NCBI GenBank assembly: GCA_017472605.1
Contig: JAFUPV010000006.1
Coordinates: forward strand, 62,001 to 126,000
Length of the DNA stretch: 64,000 nt
Source of the DNA: Lachnospiraceae bacterium
GTDB lineage: Bacteria; Bacillota; Clostridia; Lachnospirales; Lachnospiraceae
Direction: 5' to 3'
The translations under genes were made by a program, and so were the position numbers. How positions within the stretch are numbered: the first letter of the stretch is position 1; the number at the start of each line of letters is the position of its first letter. Below are positions 37,359 through 44,445 of this stretch, one piece after another. The notes below the pieces were generated by a model, which saw nothing but the letters and a program-made list of their open reading frames with translations, was not told where the DNA came from and ran no database searches.

Positions 37359-37916
37359 ATGAGAAAGAATTTTGGAGCAAAACCGATTTTATATCCCCAG
37401 CCGGTGTTTATTATCGGCAGCTATGATGAGAACGGCACACCCGATGCAATGAATGCGGCGTGGGGCGGCATCAGCGAAGCAAATCAGATTTCTATGTGCC
37501 TGAGCGCAGGACACAAGACAGTTAAGAATATCCTCGTGCGTGGTGCTTTTACTGTAAGTATGGCAACTGCCGAGCAGTTGGTTGCCTGTGACTATGTTGG
37601 TCTTGTGTCTGCGAACGATGTACCGAACAAAATGGAAAAAGCCGGTTTTCATACCGTAAAGAGCGAGAATGTGGATGCACCGTTGATTGAAGAACTGCCA
37701 TTGGCTGTGGAATGCAAGTTGATAAGCTATGATGAAGAAACCTGCCGTATGGTTGGCGAAATTATCAATGTCTGTGCAGATGAAAGCATATTGACTGATG
37801 GTGCGATTGATCCTGTGAAGCTTCGCCCGATTACTTATGACGGAATGAACCACGCGTATTATGTGCTGGGAGAAAAAGTCGGTGACGCTTTCAAAGACGG
37901 TGCAGCTCTGAAATAA
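37359..37916 (+). CDS. Flavin reductase-like FMN-binding protein
   Basis: This 185-residue protein resembles the flavin reductase/flavoredoxin family: PILYPQPVFIIGSYDENG, NAAWGGISEANQISMCLSAG, and TVKNILVRGAFTVSMATAEQ. These split-barrel proteins bind FMN and pass electrons from NAD(P)H. The ATG at 37359 has a TTGGAGG site; five in-frame codons upstream are unlikely to be used. It lies 50 bp after the aldo/keto reductase, probably in the same transcript, and may share its stress role. Confidence 0.9.
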   Translation: MRKNFGAKPILYPQPVFIIGSYDENGTPDAMNAAWGGISEANQISMCLSAGHKTVKNILVRGAFTVSMATAEQLVACDYVGLVSANDVPNKMEKAGFHTVKSENVDAPLIEELPLAVECKLISYDEETCRMVGEIINVCADESILTDGAIDPVKLRPITYDGMNHAYYVLGEKVGDAFKDGAALK

Positions 37917-38001
37917 ATGTCTTTGAGAACGTATTTATACCGCTTGTATTAGCCATAATCCATGAATTCAGGATTGGTTTGTCGCAAAATAAAAAACATA
38001 G

Positions 38002-38030
38002 TTGACAGGAAGTTTGTACTGTTATATAAC
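38002..38030 (+). promoter_or_regulatory. Promoter upstream of degraded regulator
   Basis: TTGACA, 17-base spacer, TATAAC. A good consensus match now driving only a remnant gene. Confidence 0.6.
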
Positions 38031-38054
38031 AAAACCACCGTTTCGGTGGTTTTG
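38030..38054. terminator. Perfect inverted repeat at transcription start
   Basis: An 11-bp perfect stem (CAAAACCACCG with its complement) and a three-base TTT loop, followed by TTAATTT. It may terminate the aldo/keto reductase transcript. It also covers the expected start site of the promoter just upstream, so an operator for the degraded regulator is an alternative. Confidence 0.65.
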
Positions 38055-38081
38055 TTAATTTACGCAAGGTGAGGTTACATA

Positions 38082-38410
38082 ATGTCAGAAACAAGAGAAG
38101 AATTAAAAGTACAGATGGATAAATTAAAGAGATACGTGCAGATTTGGGATTAAGCAGAAAAGCATTTTCTGAATACATGGGAATTCCTCTTCGGAATCTG
38201 GAAGAATGGGAAGCCGGAAGGCGGAATCGGAATCAGATGACTGAACTGTTTGTCAGAGATGTCAAAACAATTGGTAAACATATTAATAATGCGTTGAAAG
38301 AGGAGTTTCGCAGCGCAGATGCCGCAAAACTCCTCTTCAAAAATAATTTCGCTTTTATCAAAGATGATTTGTTGGTGTGCCGTCTTCTTTGGCGTTCATT
38401 ACATAGCTGA
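38082..38410 (+). pseudogene. Remnant: XRE-type regulator start fused to RhuM-like fragment
   Basis: From ATG 38082 the frame gives MSETREELKVQMDKLK and stops at TAA after 23 codons. One base later the other frame continues EIRADLGLSRKAFSEYMGIP and LRNLEEWEAGRR, a small helix-turn-helix protein type common in Lachnospiraceae. The shift lies in an A run near 38120. After GRR the sequence changes to NQMTELFVRDVKTIGKHINN and ALKEEF, which resembles the N-terminal part of RhuM/virulence-type proteins from memory. The end of the open frame runs into a hairpin and unrelated sequence. This looks like a decayed chimera, not a working gene. Confidence 0.6.
38298..38337. terminator. Inverted repeat between remnant and LURP-one-like gene
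   Basis: An 11-bp stem AAGAGGAGTTT / AAACTCCTCTT with an 18-base loop. No good T tract on either side, so termination is only possible. Confidence 0.4.
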
Positions 38411-38849
38411 TGGTTGTGACAACGCCAAGAGCCAGAAGTTCATCCGTAGATTCCGCGGTCTTCAAAACAGGGCGGTCACCCCAGGCTGTTACATCGATGT
38501 GGAACGAAAGAACTTCCTTTCCATTTTGGAGCATTTCATATTCATGCAGCATTACACCATGCATCTGCCAGTCAAGTCCCTCGATGGTGTACTTCGGGAT
38601 CACGGATATCTCTTTCGTAATGGAAGCCATTTTCTCGCCATTAATGAAAATGTGATATTTCTTCTTCAGTAAGCTCTTTGGATCGTTTTTTATGACAACA
38701 AGTGCCTTTTTGTCAAGACTGCAGATTTCCCACTTTCTGTTCCACAGCATAACACTGTTCCTGACCCAATACTTGCGCTGATCGTTGTCGTCCAGTATGT
38801 AGAACGTGTCGCCCCAACTGTACTGTTTTTCTTTAAAATGCAGATTCAT
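38358..38849 (-). CDS. LURP-one-related (tubby-like) protein
   Basis: This 163-residue protein starts MNLHFKEKQYSWGDTFYILD and carries the LURP-one/YxjI-type pattern of a beta-barrel: VRNSVMLWNRKWEICS, KKKYHIFINGEKMASITKE and DWQMHGVMLHEYEMLQNGK. These soluble proteins resemble the tubby phospholipid-binding domain; bacterial function is unknown. A strong AAAGGAGG site and a well-formed promoter (38900-38928) indicate an active gene. No partner gene is obvious. The family call is by pattern and not confirmed. Confidence 0.75.
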   Translation of the reverse strand: MNLHFKEKQYSWGDTFYILDDNDQRKYWVRNSVMLWNRKWEICSLDKKALVVIKNDPKSLLKKKYHIFINGEKMASITKEISVIPKYTIEGLDWQMHGVMLHEYEMLQNGKEVLSFHIDVTAWGDRPVLKTAESTDELLALGVVTTISYVMNAKEDGTPTNHL

Positions 38850-38899
38850 CTGAAATCCTCCTTTATCAGAGTGCCTGTTTGCACATGTATTCTGCTTAA

Positions 38900-38928
38900 A
38901 TAGTACATGATAATCGCTTGAAAATCAA
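38900..38928 (-). promoter_or_regulatory. Promoter of LURP-one-like gene
   Basis: On the minus strand, TTGATT, 17-base spacer, TACTAT, about 50 bp before the start codon. Confidence 0.6.
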
Positions 38929-38962
38929 GATTTTTTTTCTTTTATTACCATATTCAATCCGG

Positions 38963-39298
38963 TCAGATTTGCTTCCTGGCAGTCAGCAGAATCTGAGCAA
39001 TTCCCATCCAGCTTGCATATATTTCGCCCAGGTGTTTTGTATGAAGCTCATCAACGGCATTCTGGAATGCCGTAAAGTAATCCGCGCGAACCAAAAGGTG
39101 ATTTCCCATCCCAAGATCGACATGATGCCAGCCGTCCGGAATGCCGCTTGCCTCGCCGGAGAACCCGCAGCTGAATGTTTCCAGTGGGGGATAGATGGAG
39201 CAGAGATCCTCAAATCGGTCGGTCATGGTGTTAAAGCAGTACCAATGAATCACTTTGTCCTCCTTTGTCGCGACAAGGACTTCGCCGGGACATCTCAT
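38963..39298 (-). CDS. Hypothetical protein, 111 residues
   Basis: I do not recognise this protein. It is soluble, rich in aromatic residues and His (VIHWYCFNTMTDRFEDLC; GWHHVDLGMGNHLLVRADYF), with no signal peptide or membrane helix. It ends AQILLTARKQI. The codon pattern looks like its neighbours, GAGGG precedes the ATG and an extended -10 promoter sits about 40 bp upstream, so it is probably a real gene. It is oriented like the LURP-one-like gene, 113 bp away, but that gene has its own promoter. Confidence 0.6.
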   Translation of the reverse strand: MRCPGEVLVATKEDKVIHWYCFNTMTDRFEDLCSIYPPLETFSCGFSGEASGIPDGWHHVDLGMGNHLLVRADYFTAFQNAVDELHTKHLGEIYASWMGIAQILLTARKQI

Positions 39299-39336
39299 GG
39301 CACCGCCCTCTGCGAGAGAGAAATTTCTTGAATCGA

Positions 39337-39365
39337 ATTATAGCATGAAACGTTCCGAGTTTTAA
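39337..39365 (-). promoter_or_regulatory. Promoter of hypothetical gene (extended -10)
   Basis: On the minus strand, TTAAAA, 17-base spacer, TATAAT preceded by TGC. Confidence 0.5.
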
Positions 39366-39450
39366 GAGAAATGATTATTTAAGGTATCGGATCGCTGTCG
39401 AAAAGCTGCGGAAAGCAGAAGACTGAATTGACGACAGGGATGTTTAGTGC

Positions 39451-39479
39451 TGGCTTTTCCTGGAGATTTATGCTAGAAT
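39451..39479 (+). promoter_or_regulatory. Promoter of small membrane protein gene
   Basis: TGGCTT, 17-base spacer, TAGAAT preceded by TGC (extended -10). Confidence 0.45.
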
Positions 39480-39506
39480 TTATGCATCGATAAATGGAGG
39501 GATTGA

Positions 39507-39842
39507 ATGAAAAAGAAATTAAGGATTTCATCGTTCGTATTGCAAGGTATATACACGGTATTTTGTATTTTGGATATCATGATTTGCCTGTTGTATTATT
39601 TTAACTTCGATCATTCCCTGGGAAGACAATGCGCTGATTTTGTTTTGGATTTGACTGGAAACCTGTTTTTGATAGCGATGCCTGTGGGAATTCTCTTAAA
39701 CCTGTTGGCTAGGCCTCCAAAGCAGCCGGATAAAACACCGCGAAGACGTTGGATACTTTGGACGATAATTTCTTCCTGTATTTATTTGATATTTGGTCTT
39801 GCAGCACTTTTGATTTTTGTTGTGACAACAGGCGGGGTATAG
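39507..39842 (+). CDS. Small membrane protein, 111 residues
   Basis: A hypothetical protein with three hydrophobic helices (about residues 8-32, 47-67 and 81-107) and a basic, Pro-rich loop (ARPPKQPDKTPRRR) between the second and third. No family recognised. TGGAGGG ribosome binding site. Slightly lower GC than the core genes around it, which fits acquired DNA. Confidence 0.65.
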   Translation: MKKKLRISSFVLQGIYTVFCILDIMICLLYYFNFDHSLGRQCADFVLDLTGNLFLIAMPVGILLNLLARPPKQPDKTPRRRWILWTIISSCIYLIFGLAALLIFVVTTGGV

Positions 39843-40254
39843 TATCTTTTTCAAGTTGATAAAAAGAAGTGGTTACTTTATATTCCGTTGAATTTTTTGA
39901 GTCTCGTGGTATAATACAAAGTAAGGGGAATTTTACGAGCTGTGGAGTACATGTCTGTCGGTTAACTCCTGGAAACTTATGTTTAACAGAGAGATGCAAA
40001 AAAGCGATATTTGTTCGATTAGACCGCGCTTCTGATAAAATGGCAGTAGAATAATATCGAGACTGATGTTTCACGAACAGAGAAAACAATCTGCCTTGCC
40101 GTTTCTCCTTCTCTGAAATCTTACGGTATTTCCGGTCGTGCCAGACTGTTTGAAAGCGAACCGTAATCTGACAGCAGGAAGGAGAACCGGAAGGCCTGAA
40201 TCGGTAAATGGACAATTGAATTTAGAAAGTATAAGAAATGGAAAGGAGAATAAA
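39843..40254. other. Intergenic region with a promoter and long leader
   Basis: About 410 bp without a convincing gene. A good promoter (39888-39915) lies at its left end, which would give the following glycosidase gene a leader of some 330 bases. Short open frames occur on both strands but lack ribosome binding sites. I see no riboswitch that I can name. Confidence 0.55.
39888..39915 (+). promoter_or_regulatory. Candidate sigma-A promoter
   Basis: TTGAAT, 16-base spacer, perfect TATAAT. The next downstream gene on this strand is the glycosidase. Confidence 0.55.
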
Positions 40255-41511
40255 ATGGAACACTACATTCAGATTTTACGAGACTACATGAAACGCGACT
40301 ATCGCCAGATGTACCGGGAAAAAGGTGGAATCTTCCCCTATGGCTTCCTGACACCGGGATCGGAATGCTATGCCGATGTTCTGTGGGACTGGGATTCCTA
40401 TTTTTCCAATGTTGCATTGAAACAGATCATCCGCGAGACAGGAGACGATCCGAAGGAAGCAGAGGAATATGAGCGAGGCTGTATTCTGAACTATCTTCAT
40501 TTTACCGGAACCGACGGCTACATGCCGATTGCGGTTGACCGGAAAAAGCGGGATATCAAAAGGCCGGAGAATATCTACACGGAAAACATGCATAAGCCGA
40601 TCCTTGCCCAGCATGCCGCGTTTCTGGTGAAAAACGGGGATGGTGACGTGGAATGGCTCCGCCAGGGATTTGAAAAGCTGCAGTACCACATCAACAACTA
40701 TCTGACCCATCATCGCCACAAGGCAACCGGTCTGTTCTACTGGCAGACCGACAAAATGATTGGTGTGGACAATGATCCGGCCACCTTCTACCGTCCGGAT
40801 GGTTCTTCCGGATCCATTTACCTGAACTGTTTCATGGTAAAGGAACTGGAAGCGATGGAATATCTCTGCAATGCCCTTGGAATGCCGCAGGCTGGAGAGA
40901 TTTATGGAAAAGAACGGAAAAAGCTGGTGGAGGCAATCCGGGAGCACTGCTACGATGAAAGAGACGGATTTTTCTATAATGTGGATCTGAACCTGAGGGA
41001 GATTGATTTTGTAAAGGAACCGTTTTACCACAAGGGAATGCCCCGTCACTGGGACTGCCTGATCCAGCGGATCGATGTCTGGTCCGGATTTCTTGCGCTC
41101 TGGGCAGGTGCAGCGACAAAAGAGCAGGCAGCCCGGGTGGTGGAACGGTACCGGGATACCGGCTCCTTTAATTGCGCAGCCGGAGTCCGCACGCTGTCGC
41201 CTAAGGAAAAGATGTATCGGATCGTGGCATCCAACAATCCATCCTGCTGGCTTGGACCGGTATGGGGAATCTCCAACTATCTGACCTTCCGCGGTCTGGT
41301 GAACTATGGCTATGAGGCGGAGGCAAGAGAGCTCTGCGAAAAGACGATTCGTCTGTTCGGCCGTGATGTGGAACGGTTTGGTTCCATGCACGAATACTAT
41401 TCGCCGGATGACGGAGAGCCGGTGATCAATCCCAACTTCCAGAACTGGAACATGCTGGTTCTGAACATGATCAACTGGTATGAAGGGAAAGAAGCAGTAA
41501 CGGAATTTTAA
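40255..41511 (+). CDS. Trehalase/GH63-like (alpha/alpha)6-barrel glycosidase
   Basis: This 418-residue cytoplasmic protein (no signal peptide) has motifs of the six-hairpin glycosidase group that contains trehalases and mannosyl-oligosaccharide glucosidases (MGH1-like). These include VLWDWDSYFSNVALKQI, ILAQHAAFLVKNGDG, LFYWQTDKMIGVDNDP, WLGPVWGISNYLTFRG and NPNFQNWNMLVLNMI. It likely hydrolyses or phosphorolyses a small alpha-glucoside; substrate unknown. The ATG at 40255 has an AAAGGAG site; the frame stays open 39 codons upstream without a start signal. Followed by a strong hairpin before spo0A. Confidence 0.8.
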   Translation: MEHYIQILRDYMKRDYRQMYREKGGIFPYGFLTPGSECYADVLWDWDSYFSNVALKQIIRETGDDPKEAEEYERGCILNYLHFTGTDGYMPIAVDRKKRDIKRPENIYTENMHKPILAQHAAFLVKNGDGDVEWLRQGFEKLQYHINNYLTHHRHKATGLFYWQTDKMIGVDNDPATFYRPDGSSGSIYLNCFMVKELEAMEYLCNALGMPQAGEIYGKERKKLVEAIREHCYDERDGFFYNVDLNLREIDFVKEPFYHKGMPRHWDCLIQRIDVWSGFLALWAGAATKEQAARVVERYRDTGSFNCAAGVRTLSPKEKMYRIVASNNPSCWLGPVWGISNYLTFRGLVNYGYEAEARELCEKTIRLFGRDVERFGSMHEYYSPDDGEPVINPNFQNWNMLVLNMINWYEGKEAVTEF

Positions 41512-41527
41512 TGATAAAGCGTGGAAC

Positions 41528-41565
41528 AGCAGATTGGGTCGTCGATATGGGCGACCCAATCTGCT
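41528..41565 (+). terminator. Hairpin after glycosidase gene
   Basis: A perfect 14-bp stem starting AGCAGATTGGG with a ten-base loop; the tail TGTTG is only partly T-rich. Confidence 0.7.
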
Positions 41566-41593
41566 TGTTGAAATCCGCAATTTTGTTTATAGT
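41565..41593 (+). promoter_or_regulatory. Candidate promoter of spo0A
   Basis: TTGTTG, 17-base spacer, TATAGT, overlapping the tail of the preceding hairpin. Possibly the vegetative promoter. A sigma-H type promoter was not clear to me. Confidence 0.45.
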
Positions 41594-41598
41594 AGCGT

Positions 41599-41605
41599 TG
41601 TCGAT
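41599..41605 (+). promoter_or_regulatory. Possible Spo0A box
   Basis: TGTCGAT matches six of seven bases of the 0A box TGTCGAA and lies near the expected transcription start, where it could mediate autoregulation. Confidence 0.35.
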
Positions 41606-41653
41606 TGAGAGAGTCGCCTGTCAATAACAGGCACGGAAAGGTATGGTGAAAAT

Positions 41654-42490
41654 ATGACAAAGCTGAACGTAGCGATTGCGGATGATAATGAGAAGGTTTT
41701 GACAACACTGGAGGAATTACTGACGAACGACGGGGAGATCAATGTGGTAGGAAAGGCGCGAAACGGAGAACAGGCCTGTGAAATGATTTATACAACCAAT
41801 CCGGATGTGGTTCTTCTGGATCTTGTCATGCCGGGCATTGACGGACTTGGTGTCATGGATCGCGTTTACGCAGAAAATCCGACCGGAAACATTCCGTCCT
41901 TCATCATTCTGTCTGCGATACATAATGATTCGGTGGCAGAAAATGCAATGATGTCCGGCGCTACCTATTACATGATGAAGCCCTTTGACAATCAGACGGT
42001 AATCCGACGGATCAAGCAGCTTGGAAGAAGCAAGGGGAGCAATCAGGGAGCTTCTGCTCAGAACGCAGGCGTTTACCAGAGTGCGCAGCCAATGCGTGTT
42101 GCGGAGCCAAAAGCACCGGTAATCCCGCCGAAGAACCTGGAACAGTATGTAACCAACGTGATCCATGAGATCGGTGTGCCGGCACATATTAAGGGATATC
42201 AGTATCTGCGCGATGCGATCATCCTCTGCGTCAACAACATGGAATTGCTCAACTCGATTACCAAGGTTCTGTATCCGGAAATTGCAATGAAATATGAAAC
42301 GACGCCAAGCCGTGTGGAACGCGCGCTTCGCCATGCCATTGAAGTAGCCTGGAACCGCGGCAAGATGGACACCATCTATGCGCTGTTTGGATATACCATC
42401 AACCATGGAAAAGGAAAACCGACCAACTCGGAATTTGTGGCTCTGATCGCAGATAAGATCCGTCTGGAACTGAATTTGACACAGCGGTGA
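41654..42490 (+). CDS. spo0A: Sporulation master regulator Spo0A
   Basis: This 278-residue response regulator has a receiver domain (1-125) with acidic pocket D10/D11, phosphoacceptor D56 (VVLLDLVMP), S87 and K109 (MMKPFD). A variable linker (about 125-160) and the Spo0A-specific DNA-binding domain follow. The latter has the highly conserved [40 protein letters not shown] and [16 protein letters not shown]. It commits the cell to sporulation. A GGAAAGG site and a small leader hairpin (41616-41632) precede the ATG. Intact despite the accessory DNA between it and spoIVB. Confidence 0.97.
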   Translation: MTKLNVAIADDNEKVLTTLEELLTNDGEINVVGKARNGEQACEMIYTTNPDVVLLDLVMPGIDGLGVMDRVYAENPTGNIPSFIILSAIHNDSVAENAMMSGATYYMMKPFDNQTVIRRIKQLGRSKGSNQGASAQNAGVYQSAQPMRVAEPKAPVIPPKNLEQYVTNVIHEIGVPAHIKGYQYLRDAIILCVNNMELLNSITKVLYPEIAMKYETTPSRVERALRHAIEVAWNRGKMDTIYALFGYTINHGKGKPTNSEFVALIADKIRLELNLTQR

Positions 42491-42539
42491 TAAAACGGCA
42501 TCGTTTTCGAATATTATTTGCAAATTGACGAAAAAGAGC

Positions 42540-42568
42540 TTTCTTTCTTCCTGCTTTTCGTGTATAAT
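42540..42568 (+). promoter_or_regulatory. Candidate promoter of glgA
   Basis: TTTCTT, 17-base spacer, perfect TATAAT, 45 bp before the start. The -35 is weak. Confidence 0.45.
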
Positions 42569-42612
42569 GTTTTTATAAAACCGTAATTCAATACCTATGC
42601 AGGAGGTTACTC

Positions 42613-44286
42613 ATGAAAAAGATTTTGTTTGCCGCATCCGAGTGCGTGCCGTTTATTAAAACGGGAGGACTGGCTGATGTTGTCGGTTCCCTTCCGAAGT
42701 ACTTTAACAAAGAAGAATATGATGTACGTGTGGTTCTGCCAAAGTATTTATGCATTAAAGAATCCTTCCGTTCCAAAATGAAGTATGTCACTCACTTCTA
42801 CACCGATTTCTGCTGGCGCAATCAGTATGTCGGAGTCATGGAGATGGAATACGAAGGCGTTCACTTCTATTTTATCGACAGCGAATTCTACTTCGGCGGA
42901 CCATGGCCCTACGGAAACATGTACGAAGATATCGAGAAGTTCTGCTTCTTCTCCAAGGCAGTTCTTTCCATTCTTCCGCTGATTAACTTCAAACCGGACA
43001 TTATCCACTGTCACGACTGGCAGACCGGCCTGATCCCGGTATATTTAAACGACAGCTTCCAGGCAGATCCGTTCTTCTGGGGAATCAAGACCATCTTTAC
43101 CATCCACAACCTGAAATTCCAGGGTACCTGGAATGTGGAGACAATGAAGAACTTCACCGGTCTGTCCGATTACTACTTCACCAGCGATAAACTGGAAGCC
43201 TACGGCAACGGAAACATGCTCAAGGGCGGACTTGTTTACGCAGACCGGATCACAACCGTCAGCAAGAGCTATGCGGAAGAAATCAAGATGCCTTTCTACG
43301 GCGAAGGCCTGGACGGACTGCTCCGTGCGAAATCCGCGGATCTGCTGGGCATTGTGAACGGTATTGACTACGAATTCTATGATCCGTCAAAGGACAAGGA
43401 TATTGCAGTCAACTATACCATCGACAACGTGATCGAGAGCAAGGCTGTGCTGAAGGAAAAGCTGCAGGAAGAGCTTGGCCTGGAAAAGAATCCGAAGGCA
43501 TTCATGATTGGTGTTGTTTCCCGTCTGACTGACCAGAAGGGATTTGATCTGGTTGAGTGCGTTCTGGATCAGATCTGTGCGGAAGATGTTCAGCTGGTTG
43601 TTCTTGGTACCGGTGAAAGCAAGTACCAGGATCTGTTCCGTTACTACGCAGAAAAGTACCCGAACCGTGTATCCGCAAGCATTTTCTATTCCGAGGCGCT
43701 TTCTCACCGGATCTATGCGGGCTGTGATGCGTTCCTGATGCCGTCTCTCTTTGAGCCGTGCGGACTGAGTCAGCTGATGAGTCTTCGTTACGGAACGCTG
43801 CCGATCGTTCGTGAGACAGGCGGTCTGAGAGATACCGTTGCTTCCTATAATGAAGTGGACGGAACGGGAACCGGCTTCTCCTTTGCAAACTACAATGCTC
43901 ATGAGATGCTTAACGTGATCCGCTATGCAAAGAAGGTATTCAAAGAATCCCGCTATGCATGGGATGCAATGGTGAAGCGTGCCATGGCTCAGGATTTCTC
44001 CTGGGATGCATCTGCCAGAAAATATGAGGCAATGTATGATCAGCTGATTGCGGAGGAAGAGATCCGTGTGCAGCTGGCAAAAGAGATGCAGGAGAATGAA
44101 CGCCTGAAGAAAGAGCAGGAAGAAAAGGAACGCCAGATTCTGGAGCTGAAGGAAAAAGAAAAGGAACTGAAGAAGCAGAAGGAAGCAAAGGCAAATGAGG
44201 AAGAAAATTCCGCTGAACCGGCGCAGGCAGCTGAAAAAGAGGACTCTGTGAAGGAAGAGACAAAGGCTGCAGAAGAAGTGAAATAA
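42613..44286 (+). CDS. glgA: Glycogen synthase with C-terminal charged coiled coil
   Basis: This 557-residue GT5 enzyme transfers glucose from ADP-glucose to glycogen. The N-terminal KTGGLADVVGSLP loop (16-28) binds ADP-glucose. HCHDWQTGLIPVYL, IHNLKFQG, RLTDQKGFDL and the C-terminal PSLFEPCGLSQLMSLRYG are all present. The catalytic part ends near residue 480. About 75 extra residues follow, almost only Glu, Lys, Gln, Ala and Leu (ENERLKKEQEEKERQILELK and onward), predicted to form a coiled coil then a disordered tail. Ordinary GlgA is about 477-490 residues. AGGAGG site. It stands alone here, without other glg genes. Confidence 0.94.
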   Translation: MKKILFAASECVPFIKTGGLADVVGSLPKYFNKEEYDVRVVLPKYLCIKESFRSKMKYVTHFYTDFCWRNQYVGVMEMEYEGVHFYFIDSEFYFGGPWPYGNMYEDIEKFCFFSKAVLSILPLINFKPDIIHCHDWQTGLIPVYLNDSFQADPFFWGIKTIFTIHNLKFQGTWNVETMKNFTGLSDYYFTSDKLEAYGNGNMLKGGLVYADRITTVSKSYAEEIKMPFYGEGLDGLLRAKSADLLGIVNGIDYEFYDPSKDKDIAVNYTIDNVIESKAVLKEKLQEELGLEKNPKAFMIGVVSRLTDQKGFDLVECVLDQICAEDVQLVVLGTGESKYQDLFRYYAEKYPNRVSASIFYSEALSHRIYAGCDAFLMPSLFEPCGLSQLMSLRYGTLPIVRETGGLRDTVASYNEVDGTGTGFSFANYNAHEMLNVIRYAKKVFKESRYAWDAMVKRAMAQDFSWDASARKYEAMYDQLIAEEEIRVQLAKEMQENERLKKEQEEKERQILELKEKEKELKKQKEAKANEEENSAEPAQAAEKEDSVKEETKAAEEVK

Positions 44287-44330
44287 AATCAGGAAAGCTG
44301 TCCGATAAAAAGTTGGAGCAGCGTTGATAG

Positions 44331-44369
44331 CAAAACGAGACCGCAGGGAAAAGCTGCGGTCTCGTTTTG
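44331..44369. terminator. Bidirectional terminator between glgA and rqcH
   Basis: A perfect 16-bp stem beginning CAAAACGAGACC with a seven-base loop; A and T rich arms suit termination of both convergent genes. Confidence 0.9.
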
Positions 44370-44445
44370 TTGTACGTTTGGGCGGGTGTGTCAGCGACAC
44401 GTTGGTCAAAGCTGCGCGTCAGCGAGTTTCGTCTTGTTACAGCAG

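Noticed and set aside
39709-40215. 168-codon minus-strand frame in the gap before the glycosidase
   Set aside because: Overlaps the end of the small membrane protein gene, has no ribosome binding site and no recognisable domain.
40276-41580. 434-codon minus-strand frame opposite the glycosidase
   Set aside because: Sense frame has the conserved glycosidase motifs and a strong ribosome binding site; the antisense frame has neither.
42525-42530. TTGACG as -35 for glgA
   Set aside because: It is 32 bases from the TATAAT, too far for a promoter; the poorer TTTCTT at 42540 has correct spacing.
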